From Actinomortierella ambigua (lineage: Eukaryota; Mortierellomycota; Mortierellomycetes; Mortierellales; Mortierellaceae), in assembly GCA_016098155.1 (NCBI GenBank), contig JAAAJB010000241.1, forward strand, positions 1-46,096: DNA of 46,096 nucleotides, written 5' to 3'. The notes under the pieces are model-generated. The model saw only the letters and a program-made list of their open reading frames with translations. It did not search any database and was not told the DNA's origin. Shown here one piece after another: positions 33,637 to 42,834 of this stretch; within the stretch, counting starts at the first letter, position 1; each line of letters begins with the position of its first letter. Position numbers and translations under genes: made by a program.

Positions 33637-34225
33637 GGGGCGGTGGAAGGGGGTAGCGGGGTCCGTAGGTGAGGGGGAGGCGATGTTAGCCGGCTTGGTA
33701 TGGGTGGGAACGATGGGGGGGAGTGTCGACCTGAACGACGTGGCCCGCATTAGGGCGACCGACAACCGTGGGTTTAGGAGACATGAGACGACCAGGGGAG
33801 CGGTGTCGAGAAGACATTGCGAGTGAGGTGAATGGTGGGTTAGGGGGGGGGAGAAGTGGAAATGGAGAATGGGGAGAGATGGAGCTGGTGAATGAAGGTG
33901 GTGGTAATTGCCGGCCGAATGGGCTGGTGATGTTGTGCATGGTGATTGGACGAAGGGAATGGCGAGAAGGTCGGATGCGAAGGGGGTCATGGTGGAGTGA
34001 GCAGTCACAATCGGCTCCCATGTGGCCTCGCTAATGGGGTGACCTACCTACTCGACCAGGAAGAAATACTCCTCCTTGCCCGAACTAGACGCCGTGGTGG
34101 TGAGTACGTGGTCGATAAGCGTCTTCACCTCGAATTCCTCTTCGCCGTCGACGATTTCGGCCGCCGGGCGGCTGTGGGTGCGGTTGCTGAACACTGCAGG
34201 AGGGGCGACGATTGGTTTGAAGCGG

Positions 34226-34309
34226 TCGACGTAAAAAACGTTGTGGATTGTCATGTTGCGAGGGAGGTGGACCTCGCAACATGACAATACACAATGTTTT
34301 CCACGTAGA
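34226..34309. repeat. Inverted repeat, 38-base arms, 8-base spacer
   Basis: Arms 34226-34263 and 34272-34309 pair with few mismatches; the inner 18 bases are perfect. Both arms derive from the retroelement segment encoding the VFYVDRF / QVYVENI linker, so one copy is inverted. Confidence 0.9.
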
Positions 34310-34480
34310 CCTGTTGCCGTGTAATTAGATACGGTCCAAGAAAATTGTGCTGGAGGGCCTTGGATCCGCAGCTGGTGAAGCAGACGTCGCTATCGGAAAT
34401 GATTGTAGATGGCATGCCATGGAGGCGAAACACGTTGTCGAAGAGGCAGCGGGCCACGTCTTCCACCTTGTCCTTGGTGC

Positions 34481-34512
34481 GACTAGCCGGGAAGTGGACT
34501 AGCCGGGAAGTG
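34481..34512. repeat. 16-base tandem duplication
   Basis: The unit gactagccgggaagtg occurs twice with no gap inside the integrase fragment. It looks like a recent slippage or repair duplication. Confidence 0.95.
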
Positions 34513-34530
34513 GACTTGTCGTGACATTTT

Positions 34531-34684
34531 GTCGACAAAGACGGTGATTGCATCGAATCCCGCTTTGGTTTCGGAAGCTTACCCACAAAGTCCATGGATA
34601 CGGTGTCTCATCGTATCCATGGACTTTGTGGGTAAGCTTCCGAAAACCAAGCCGGGATTCGATGCGATCACCGTCTTTGCCGAC
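34531..34684. repeat. Long inverted repeat, about 72-base arms, 9-base spacer
   Basis: Arms 34531-34602 and 34612-34684 are reverse complements with only a handful of differences and one extra A. Each encodes the integrase start (MDFVGKLPK.K) in opposite orientations, so the RNase H part and the integrase part of the element are separated by an inverted duplicate. Confidence 0.95.
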
Positions 34685-34860
34685 GGGATATGCATCAGGG
34701 ACAGTGTTGTCTTGGCCCCGCTTGTACTTGATATCAAGATCGAAGTTTTGAAAGTATTCCATCCAACGTGCCTGACGTGTGGAGAGTTTTAGTTGGGTGG
34801 GAAAGTGACAGAGAGTGTCATGATCGGTATATACAACTCAGTGCCGTCAAATCATTCAAA

Positions 34861-35653
34861 GCGCGATACCGCTTGAACCAGATTATCAACCCCTCGTGTC
34901 ACATCAAGTAGACCCCCCCCCCAGATGTCATGCATTTTGCGTTCTTCTAACTATGTAGTGTTCCTTTTTGATGCAAAGAAAAAAATTTGGTAAGGGCTAT
35001 TTCGACTTGTTCACGTGAGTATATCATCGTCAAGCAAGACCGCATCCCTCTACTCAGGACTTGAAGGTAAGGGGAACGCCTGCAACTCAGCAAGGTAGAC
35101 GAGGACAAGAGTATGGTTGATGTTGATGGAATTATATCAGAAATGATACGGACATGGCAGCAGAAGAAATCGAGAGGGAGAGAGCGGGTGAGCGAAGACA
35201 AGAGGTCATTTATCTGTGAGGTGCTTTCAGCAAGGGTCCTCCATGCATGTGCCCCCACCTTGGGCACAAGGCTGTGTCCTTTAAGGAAAACGCGGTGTTG
35301 TGCATTGAACAAAGTTGCACTTACAACTGCCACAATGATTGTGCAGATTACTCTGTCCGTACCATTGAGAGCAAGTTCATATGCATGGATAGTAGTGCTC
35401 TTGGGATGGCCATGAGCCTTCGTGCTAGATGTGTACTTTGTGTACCAGGACTTGGCGAGCAGCCTTTTACAGGGGCTGAGACCGGACCTGGCTTCTATGT
35501 ATCCAGTCATAGAGTTTTCCTCACAACACAAGATCGACCATGTACTCTTCTGTTGGTGTAACAGTGAGTGACGTCGAACAGTTCCAAAAGACAAACAGAG
35601 TAGACCCCGTCACTCTCCTTGCTCATTCATCTACATTCCCCTTCATTTCGCAG
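34861..35653. other. Interval with ambiguous coding signal on both strands
   Basis: Long frames overlap on both strands (minus 35594-34947; plus 35113-35415 continuing past a TGA). The plus frame from about 35417 (VLDVYFVYQDLASSLLQGL...) can join the kinase exon at 35654 in phase through a gtgtaa donor at 35556. It may therefore be an upstream exon of that gene or a relic. Nothing here is firm. Confidence 0.3.
35423..35455. repeat. 33-base block, copy 1
   Basis: Matches 38919-38951 at 30 of 33 positions in the same orientation. The copies flank the kinase/Sel1 gene. Confidence 0.8.
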
Positions 35654-38600
35654 CCCCAATGGAAGACTCAGCATCATTGACGGTAAGGATCAAAGCACGT
35701 GGCTATTTTATCTTCGCACTGAGCAACCTTAAAAAAATAAATTAGAACAAAAACAGAACTGCCGCTCTGATTCAATGATACACTTTGCCACTAGCACTCT
35801 CCGCTCATTCTAGGAGCCAGACTTGGTTCAGGAGCATCCAGTTACGTCCATCAAGCCCAATACGGAGACCAGCCTTGTGTTGCCAAGGCATTCTTCGTCA
35901 GTCGGTCGGAGCTTGTCAGGCAGACGGTCAACAAGGAGATCTCGATCCTCCAGAGACTTCGCTTCCGTCATGTCATCCAGTTCTACAGAACCCATGAACA
36001 AGACAACCGCATCTACATCCTCATGGAACTGGCCGAGAAAGGCAGTCTTGAGCACGCCATCACCAAGGGCTCTATCGACCACAACGACTGGACAACCAAG
36101 ACGCGACTCGCCCATGAGATTGCTCGAGGACTCGCCTACATCCATCATGAGGGTGTCCTCCACCGCGACCTCAATAGTAACAATGTGCTCCTAACCAAGC
36201 ACATGGAGGTCAAGTTGGCCAACTTTGGACTGGCTCAAGCTCGGTCGATTGCCAGCGCAGTGTCGGTTGCCAGCGGTAAGGAATCTACGAGGGCAGCGGG
36301 GTCGGTTCGATGGGTGGCACCAGAGCTACTTTGTGTGGACAAACCTGCGTGCTCAGCCAAGTCGGACGTGTACGCACTTGGAGTGGTGATGTGGGAGATG
36401 GCGGCGGACTGTACCGTCCCATTTAAAGATCAGCATGACGACGCATCGGTTGCACTGGATGTCCAGAGAGGTCGTCGCGAGCAGCTGCCTGAGGACACAC
36501 CGACCGAGTACCGCGACTGGGTTGAGCGTTGCTGGGCCCAAGATCCCAGTGATCGGCCCAATGCTAGCAGCGTGATTCTGGTGCACGATCAAACTACCAA
36601 AAGGAGGTCTAACACGAATGGGAGCTTGCTTGGTCGCAGTAGAAGTGCAGTCAAATTGCTAAATGCACCAGAATCGCACAGTATCGGCAACGAAAGGGTG
36701 GGCCTGTATGCCACGCCTGAGTACCATGATGACCACCTAGTTGGCTGCTTACCTCAAACGGACGACGATGTGGTGACCTATTTTTGCAAGGCGGCCAAGG
36801 CTGAGGATACAGATGCACAGCTATTTCTCGGATGGATCTACGGTCACGGTCGAGGCGTTGACAAGAGTGAACGGGACTCTTTCTGGTGGTACCACAAGGC
36901 AGCCGAGGGTGGGAATGTGGTGGCACAGCTACAACTCGCTAGAATGTATGAGGGCAGGCAGGGTATTGGTGCGATTAATGCCACCAAGGCAGCTATGTGG
37001 TATCGCAAGGCCGCAAATGGTGGAAACGCCGAAGCACAGCATGCACTGGGAAGGATGTACACCGATGGTTGTGGAGTCAAGGAGAATACGTTTCACGCTT
37101 CCATATGGTATCTAATGGCTGCAAAACAAGGACATCATGAGGCTCAGACCATACTTGGGCAGTGGTTTGCTCTTGGCCGAGGAGTGGTCCAAAGCGACGA
37201 AGAGGCAATCCGATGGCTTACGATGGCGGCGGAGCAAGGGAACCCGACAGCGCAGAGAAGACTAGGGCATATGTATTTGGACAGTCAAGGACTCCGGCGG
37301 TGTGCCATTGATGAGACCAAGCAGCCTAATAAGGTAGTATGGAGTTGAATAGCAAGCCAACGGTCTCAATGCGGATGGTATACTGTTATGGTTGTATCTC
37401 CTTCCAGTTGGCACAACGATAACTTACTTGCGGATCATTTCTTCCGGCAATTTGATCTTTTCAATGATTAATAGACATCTGGTACGCTGTGCAAGCAACA
37501 CGCGACAATCAACCAGAATCTAGAAAAGGCATTCATGTGGTTCACCGTTGCAGCAGAGCAAGGGTGTGCCAACGCACAATACGATCTTGGATCGATGTAT
37601 CTACAAGGACATGGAGTCGAGCAGAGCGATGTCGAGGCAGCCAAGTGGTTCAACAAGGCAGCGGAGCAAGGAGATATCAATGCACAAAGCAGCCTTGGAT
37701 TGATGTACGAGTATGGACGAGGAGTTGAGCAAAGCGATATTGAGGCAGCCAACTGGTACACCAAGGCAGCTGATCAAGGAGATATCAGTGCGCAAAACAG
37801 CCTTGGAGTGATATACGGACAAGGAATTGGGGTCGAGCAGAGTGACACTGAGGCAGTCAAGTGGTTTACCATGGCAGCAAGGCAAGGGGACGTCAATGCA
37901 CAAACAACCTAGGGGTGATGTATGAGCAAGGGCGTGGAGTCGAGCAGAGCGATGTTGAGGCCGTCAAGTGGTTCATCAAGGTAGCCACACAAGGTCATAC
38001 CAGTGCACAAAACAGCCTTGGATCGATGTACGCGGGAGGACGAGGAGTCGAGCAGAGCGATGTCGAAGCGGTCGATTGGTTCATCAAAGCAGCAGACCAG
38101 GAGGATGCCAGTGCACAAAACAACCTTGGATTGATGTATGCCAGAGGGCGAGGGGTCATGCAGAGCGACGATGAGGCCATCAAGTGGTACACCAAGGCAG
38201 CAGAACAAGGACACGCCAATGCACAAAACAGTCTTGGATGGAGATACGATCTTGGACATGGAGTTGAGCAGAGTGATGTGGAGGCAGCTAAATGGTACAG
38301 TCGGAGCGCCGCTCAACATAACGAGTGTGCTCGATTCAACCTTGCATCCATGTACGAACTTGGCCTCGTAATCGATCCAAGCGACAAGGGGCCTTTACCC
38401 TTGTATCAGGAGGCAACTACCAGGGGTGAGCCAAACGCCCATTTCCACGTTCAGTGGCTGACCTCCTCCGACTACCTCAACGGACGAACTAGGACTGACG
38501 CTAAAGACATCTTCAGGTTGTACAGCCGTGGTGCTAAACAAAGGCATGCCGCAGCTCAGTTGGGTCTAGGGCGGATGTACGAGAGAGGTCTTGGCGTCAA

Positions 38601-38703
38601 GCAAGACAAGAGGACGGCAATTGTGTGGTATGGCAAGGCTACTGCTCAAGGCCACACGGATGCTGCACAGCGAATGGAGTTCCTCAAGAATACCGCTCTA
38701 TAA
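35654..38703 (+). CDS. Protein kinase-like domain with Sel1 repeats; one frameshift in the repeats
   Basis: Exons 35654-35682 (PNGRLSIID), 35814-37333 and 37475-38703. The true N-terminus is unknown: an ATG at 35659 is out of frame with the kinase, so an upstream exon is expected. The kinase domain (about 280 residues) has a glycine loop GARLGSGASSYV, the lysine in CVAKAF, a helix C glutamate in NKEISIL, HRDLNSNNVLL, GSVRWVAPE and SDVYALGVVMWEM. The DFG motif is ANFG, losing the metal-binding Asp. Sel1 repeats follow: five before the 37334-37474 intron and about nine after it. A single A appears missing at 37901-37905 (cacaaacaac against cacaaaacaac in sister repeats), shifting the frame so the protein would stop at 37912. 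It could be a mutation or a sequence error. Related kinase/Sel1 genes are abundant in early-diverging fungi; the role is unknown. Confidence 0.75.
37535..38310 (+). repeat. Tandem 108-base Sel1-repeat units
   Basis: About seven units of 36 codons share near-identical stretches (gtcgagcagagcgatgt, agtgcacaaaac, aagtggt). The DNA-level similarity is much higher than for the five upstream repeats, indicating recent expansion or homogenisation. Confidence 0.85.
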
Positions 38704-39187
38704 TTCTCTTAATTCTCAAACCAGCGGACTTACACGGGGCGTGTCCTCATTGTGTGTACATACCCCTTTTTCACAGACCTTCGTCGATCCCACCTTGCAC
38801 ATTGTCTTGTATTTTTTTTTTTTTTTGGTGTACCACATAGATTTTACAGCTCAACAACGGTATGAGCGGGCTGCTATGCAAGCCTCTGCTTTGCGAAGTA
38901 GTGAGGCTTGTACATTCATGCTAGACGTGTACTTCGTATACCAGGACTTGGGTGCGTAGAGCGAAGGGGACCCCCAGGCTCGATCCAACCACGGAGGCCT
39001 CTAAACTGATCCAAGCCACCCTGTAGCTTTCTTTCCAAAAATTCAGACGAGGGGGGGGGGGAAGGACTGCTAAGCCGCAGTGAAAAAATAATAATATACA
39101 CCTGTGCCCAATGCATCTCATTTCCCATTTTTCTTGTCTTTGTTCCAGCACATTGAAGCTCTTGTACATTCCTCTTGCACCATCGCC
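38704..39187. other. Intergenic, with T run and repeat block
   Basis: No gene is seen. It holds a T run at 38811-38826, the second 33-base block and a G run near 39050-39061. Confidence 0.6.
38919..38951. repeat. 33-base block, copy 2
   Basis: Second copy of the block at 35423-35455. The three differences fall in the same codon position, synonymous in the plus frame LDVYFVYQDL and in the minus frame KSWYTKYTSS. Confidence 0.8.
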
Positions 39188-39792
39188 ATGAACTCCACAT
39201 ACTCTGCCGCACAGGTCACTGCCCCTCGCCCCCCAGCACCCCCGATGACATACATCTGCGCCGAGTGTGGCTCGGACAATGAAATCAAGCCCAAGGAGCC
39301 AATTCGTTGCAAGGAGTGCGGTTACCGTATTATGTACAAGCAGCGCACCAAGCGAAGTATGTGTTGACAGTGTTCGAAAACGGAAGCTTGTTTGGGGAGT
39401 TGTTCAGTTGGTTCAGGAATCGCAAGGAAATCAAGGGCTACGCTGCAGGACAACCTATTCTATTGTCTGGAGTTGGAGGCGACATAGGCAGAGGAAATGG
39501 TCGTGATACTGGACTAGATCCAGTCAACTCACAGTGCAAGAGTCAGCCAAAGATTCGAGGATTATCGCATCCGGGATGCCTTTTCAGTGGATATTCAACG
39601 GCCGATCCGACATCTATGGATGATTCATGGCGAGCCAGCAGGAAGGAGACGATGGACTCTTATGGCGCGCATTTTTATTGTTTTTGGGGTCGCCGCAGCG
39701 TGGTAGCGATGCTCTTTACTTACCATGTTGCCACTTTTTGTGTGTTCAACCCGTCGCTTTCATTTGTAGCTGTGCAATTCGAGGCTCGGTAA
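39188..39792 (+). CDS. RPC10: RNA polymerase I/II/III subunit Rpb12 (RPABC4/Rpc10)
   Basis: Two exons (39188-39356, 39770-39792) give 63 residues. It is the small zinc-binding subunit shared by the three nuclear RNA polymerases. CAEC...CKEC ([12 protein letters not shown]...[14 protein letters not shown]) is the four-Cys zinc ribbon, and the spliced end RTKR/TVQFEAR matches the invariant C-terminus of the family. The last seven codons lie on a 23-base exon after a 413-base intron. The N-terminal 19 residues are the variable Ala/Pro-rich part. Length is normal. Confidence 0.95.
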
Positions 39793-40501
39793 ATCGCTCC
39801 CAACGGACCGACGACCAGCAAGCGTCTAGGATCGATCAAAATGGATCGTTGCGCGTTGTTTTCGATATCATTGTCAGTGTCGATCATCAGTCACCATTCT
39901 ACAACTCTTTTATCTCTCGATCGAGACGACCATGTCATTGGTGTGAGAGTGCGGAGAGTGTGCAGAGCAAATGATTCAGATTGCAGCATTGCCAGAACCT
40001 CACCCTCCCAAGTCCCTTCTCCTATTCCTCTCAGCACCTAGTTGACGTTTCACATGTACAATAATAACACAAATAACACCATTTATGAAAAAAACAACAA
40101 GGGTCGATATGAGGAGTGTAATGTGAAGGGCAATGGTTCAGGTATGGATTATGAGAAGAATGTATGTGTGTTCTGTGGGACCATTGCCACTAGTAGATAG
40201 TAGAGGAATGTGGTTGGACAGGGCTTCTCACCTTCAAACATACGAGACATGTGCTGCAGGGGAAACAACGCCTGGTCTTTGATAGGCCGCAATTGAACAA
40301 ACCTTTTTTTCTTGTGCCTTTTTTTTTTTTTTACTTGACTTCCACTCCTCCACACACCCTTCTTTTTACCTCCCCTTCCTTTTCCTCTCCTTTCCTTACC
40401 TCACCTCACCTCACTCCTTTCCTTACATCCCCCACCCTCACGCCTTTCCTTTTGTCCTTTTCCTCCTCTCATCATCAGCTGCATCCTCTCCTTCAGCAAC
40501 C
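39793..40501. other. Intergenic, promoter of the 2-hydroxylase gene
   Basis: No gene is seen. A T run (40318-40332) and a CT-rich stretch with repeated cctcacctca up to 40490 form a typical pyrimidine-rich leader before the next ATG. Confidence 0.6.
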
Positions 40502-42597
40502 ATGGCCCCTGTCAAGACATTCTCCATGGCAGAGATTGCCAAACACAATAAGGCTGATGACTGCTGGATCATTGTTGCTGGCAAGGTGTACGACGTCTCT
40601 AGCTTTGTAGCTGATCATCCTGGTGGCGAGGAGTACGTCCTCGACCATGCAGGTGAGGACATTACTGCCCTGCTGCAAGATGAAACTGAGCATCTGCACT
40701 CTGATGTGGCCTATGAGATTCTTGACGAGTTGATGGTGGGGTACGTCGAGAAGAGCACAGTCTCGTCGACGACGACCACCACCACCACCACGACCACTAC
40801 TACTACGGCCACGACAACGCAGGGGTTCAAGGAGACGGACGACTTGTACAAAGACACCGACATTGTGGCAGACAAGAAGGAAAAGTTCCTGGACCTGTCC
40901 AAGCCGTTGCTGTACCAGCTGTGGAAGGCCAACTACCCCAAGGACTTTTACATGAAGCAGGTGCACATCCCACGCCACCTGCCACACTCGGCTCGCGTCT
41001 TTGAGTCGGATATCCTCGAGATCTTTAGCCGAACCCCTTGGTGGCTCGTCCCGTTGCTCTGGGTTCCGGTGGTTACCCTCTTGTTCTCATGGTCCGTCAA
41101 CGCTGAGCACCAGCGGTACCAAGGTGGAGCTCTGCCGATGGAGACTGCCTCGTACATCTTTACCTTTGGTTTCTTCTTTTGGTCGTTTGCCGAATATGTC
41201 ATCCACCGCTTCCTCTTCCACGTCGACGATCTCTTGCCCGACAGCACGTACTCTAATGTTGCCCACTTTTTGCTCCACGGTATCCACCACTATCTGCCTA
41301 TGGATCGGTAAGTTTTTTCCTTTTTTCTCTTTCTTTTTTTTTTTTCCATCTCCTCTCGGTGCTTGAACCCTCTCTGAGTCTCGACATAGTTTTTGCTCTC
41401 GGTTGGACTCTATTTGGGAACTTGAGGAACGGTGTCTGCGTTTGCGTGTTTTTTTTTCCCCTCCCCTTTCCTTCTGTATCAGCATTGCATGATTTATGTT
41501 TCTCTTTTTCTTTTACCCTTCACCCACGGAAGAGAGGAAAAAAAAAAAAGAGCACCGCTGGAGCGGAACGACGCGGACGTACATTCGGGTTCATGAAGCG
41601 AATTACGGAAGGGCGGGAACGTCTTTCCCTCTCTCACTCTCCCTCAAGTGCCCATCCGATTCTCTCTTTCTTGTTGTGTCTCTTTGGGCTGCGATGTTTC
41701 TTGGATGGAACGTTTCCTTATTGAAGATCCCATGGACTCTAAGATAAAATTCAATGGACGCTAAGAGTTCTCATGTCCTTTGCACCTCAGCGGTAGAGAA
41801 CAAATCGCGCCACACACCCCAAATGGGTGTTTGTTTCTGGCTTGGGAGCACAATGTGGAAAAAAAAGGAGGGGGGGGGGAGGAGGGAACGTTTTCGTGCC
41901 ACATACACATGTCTGGGGGAGGGGGGTAAGAGGCGCGTATGCCATAATTTTTTTTTTCGTGGTATAGGGTGTGTTATCAGATCCTTTACATCCACGAGCT
42001 CTATTTCTTGTCCAACCATAGACTACTCACTAACCTCACATGATTTCTCTTTTTTCCATGCAATCCTACCCTTGTTTTTTTTTAGCCTTCGTCTGGTCAT
42101 GCCACCAGTGCTGACAGTGGTCCTGGGCCTGCCCATCTACCTCCTCTTCCGATCAGTGTTGCAGAGCGCAGTGGCCGATGCAATGATGGCCGGTGTCTTC
42201 TTTGGCTACATCTGCTACGACATGGTGCACTACTACCTGCACCACGCACGCGTGCTGGAGTTCCACTTTAAGGACATGAAGACCTTCCATCTCGCACACC
42301 ACTACAAGCAGTACGATAACGGTTACGGTATCACCTCCAAGATCTGGGATCGAGTAAGTGTTTTCTTTTTTTTTTTTATTCAACCCTCTTCTCACCTTCT
42401 ACTCCACATCACATGCAACGAGTGCACACCTTCCTCAATTTGAATTGAAGGTGTCTGAGAAAAATGCTTCTGTTTACATTGAGGAGAAGTGGCAGCGACT
42501 GGTCAAAAGGAGGGCAAGTTCATCCACTGACCGTTTTCCCCTGTCCTGTCCCGTTTTGCTCTTCCTATAGGTCTTTGGCACTCTTATCGACCTGTAA
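40502..42597 (+). CDS. SCS7: Fatty acid 2-hydroxylase (Scs7/FA2H), cytochrome b5 fused
   Basis: Three exons (40502-41307, 42086-42353, 42571-42597) give 366 residues. It hydroxylates the very-long-chain fatty acid of ceramide at C-2 in the ER. The N-terminal cytochrome b5 domain shows the heme ligand motif DHPGGEEYV and the second His in DETEHLHSDVAYEI. A Thr-rich linker (about 85-105) precedes the hydroxylase domain, whose di-iron histidine motifs are all present: HRFLFH, HFLLHGIHHYLPMD, HYYLHH and HLAHHYK. The membrane spans lie at WWLVPLLWVPVVTLLFSW and around the second exon. Intron 1 is long (778 bases) and exon 3 encodes only VFGTLIDL. Length is close to that of the yeast enzyme. The gene converges on the M13 peptidase, 237 bases away. 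Confidence 0.95.
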
Positions 42598-42834
42598 AAA
42601 AATTATTTCATTTTTCCACAGCAATTTCCTATTTTTCTTCATTGTGTTTGTTTTTGTTTCACCCATGCATACTTTTACTAATAGTTTTTCCATTCATCCA
42701 AGAGAAAGGTCTCTTTTATTCACACATATAAAACGATATAAACGATGGTTACAAAGGGGGATTGCAAGTAAAGGGGTGGTGGAGTGGAAAGGTGGGCGTG
42801 GAGAAGAAAAAAAAAAGAAGTTTTTCCTCTAAAT

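Larger units (their letters stand above)
33640..34860 (-). mobile_element. Shredded Ty3/gypsy (chromovirus-type) retrotransposon
   Basis: Read on the minus strand from 34860 downward: the end of RNase H and the start of the linker (YTDHDTLCHFP, then RQARWMEYFQNFDLDIKYK and GQDNTVPDA at 34830-34690); a short integrase core piece (MDFVGKLPK at 34595, then SRTKDKVEDVARCLFDNVFR, GMPSTIISDSDVCFTS); a linker (VFYVDRFKP); and a chromodomain-like end (EEYFFLVE, stop, then GHPISEATWEPI, with TAG where Trp is expected). The integrase catalytic Glu region is deleted. Two inverted duplications and a tandem duplication lie inside. No LTRs were found. The low-coordinate edge abuts the Sel1 relic at a G run (33631-33640). 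The element cannot be active. Confidence 0.85.

Noticed and set aside
34947..35594. 215-residue minus-strand frame
   Set aside because: It lacks domains and overlaps a plus-strand frame that can splice into the kinase gene. The duplicated 33-base block does not decide between strands.
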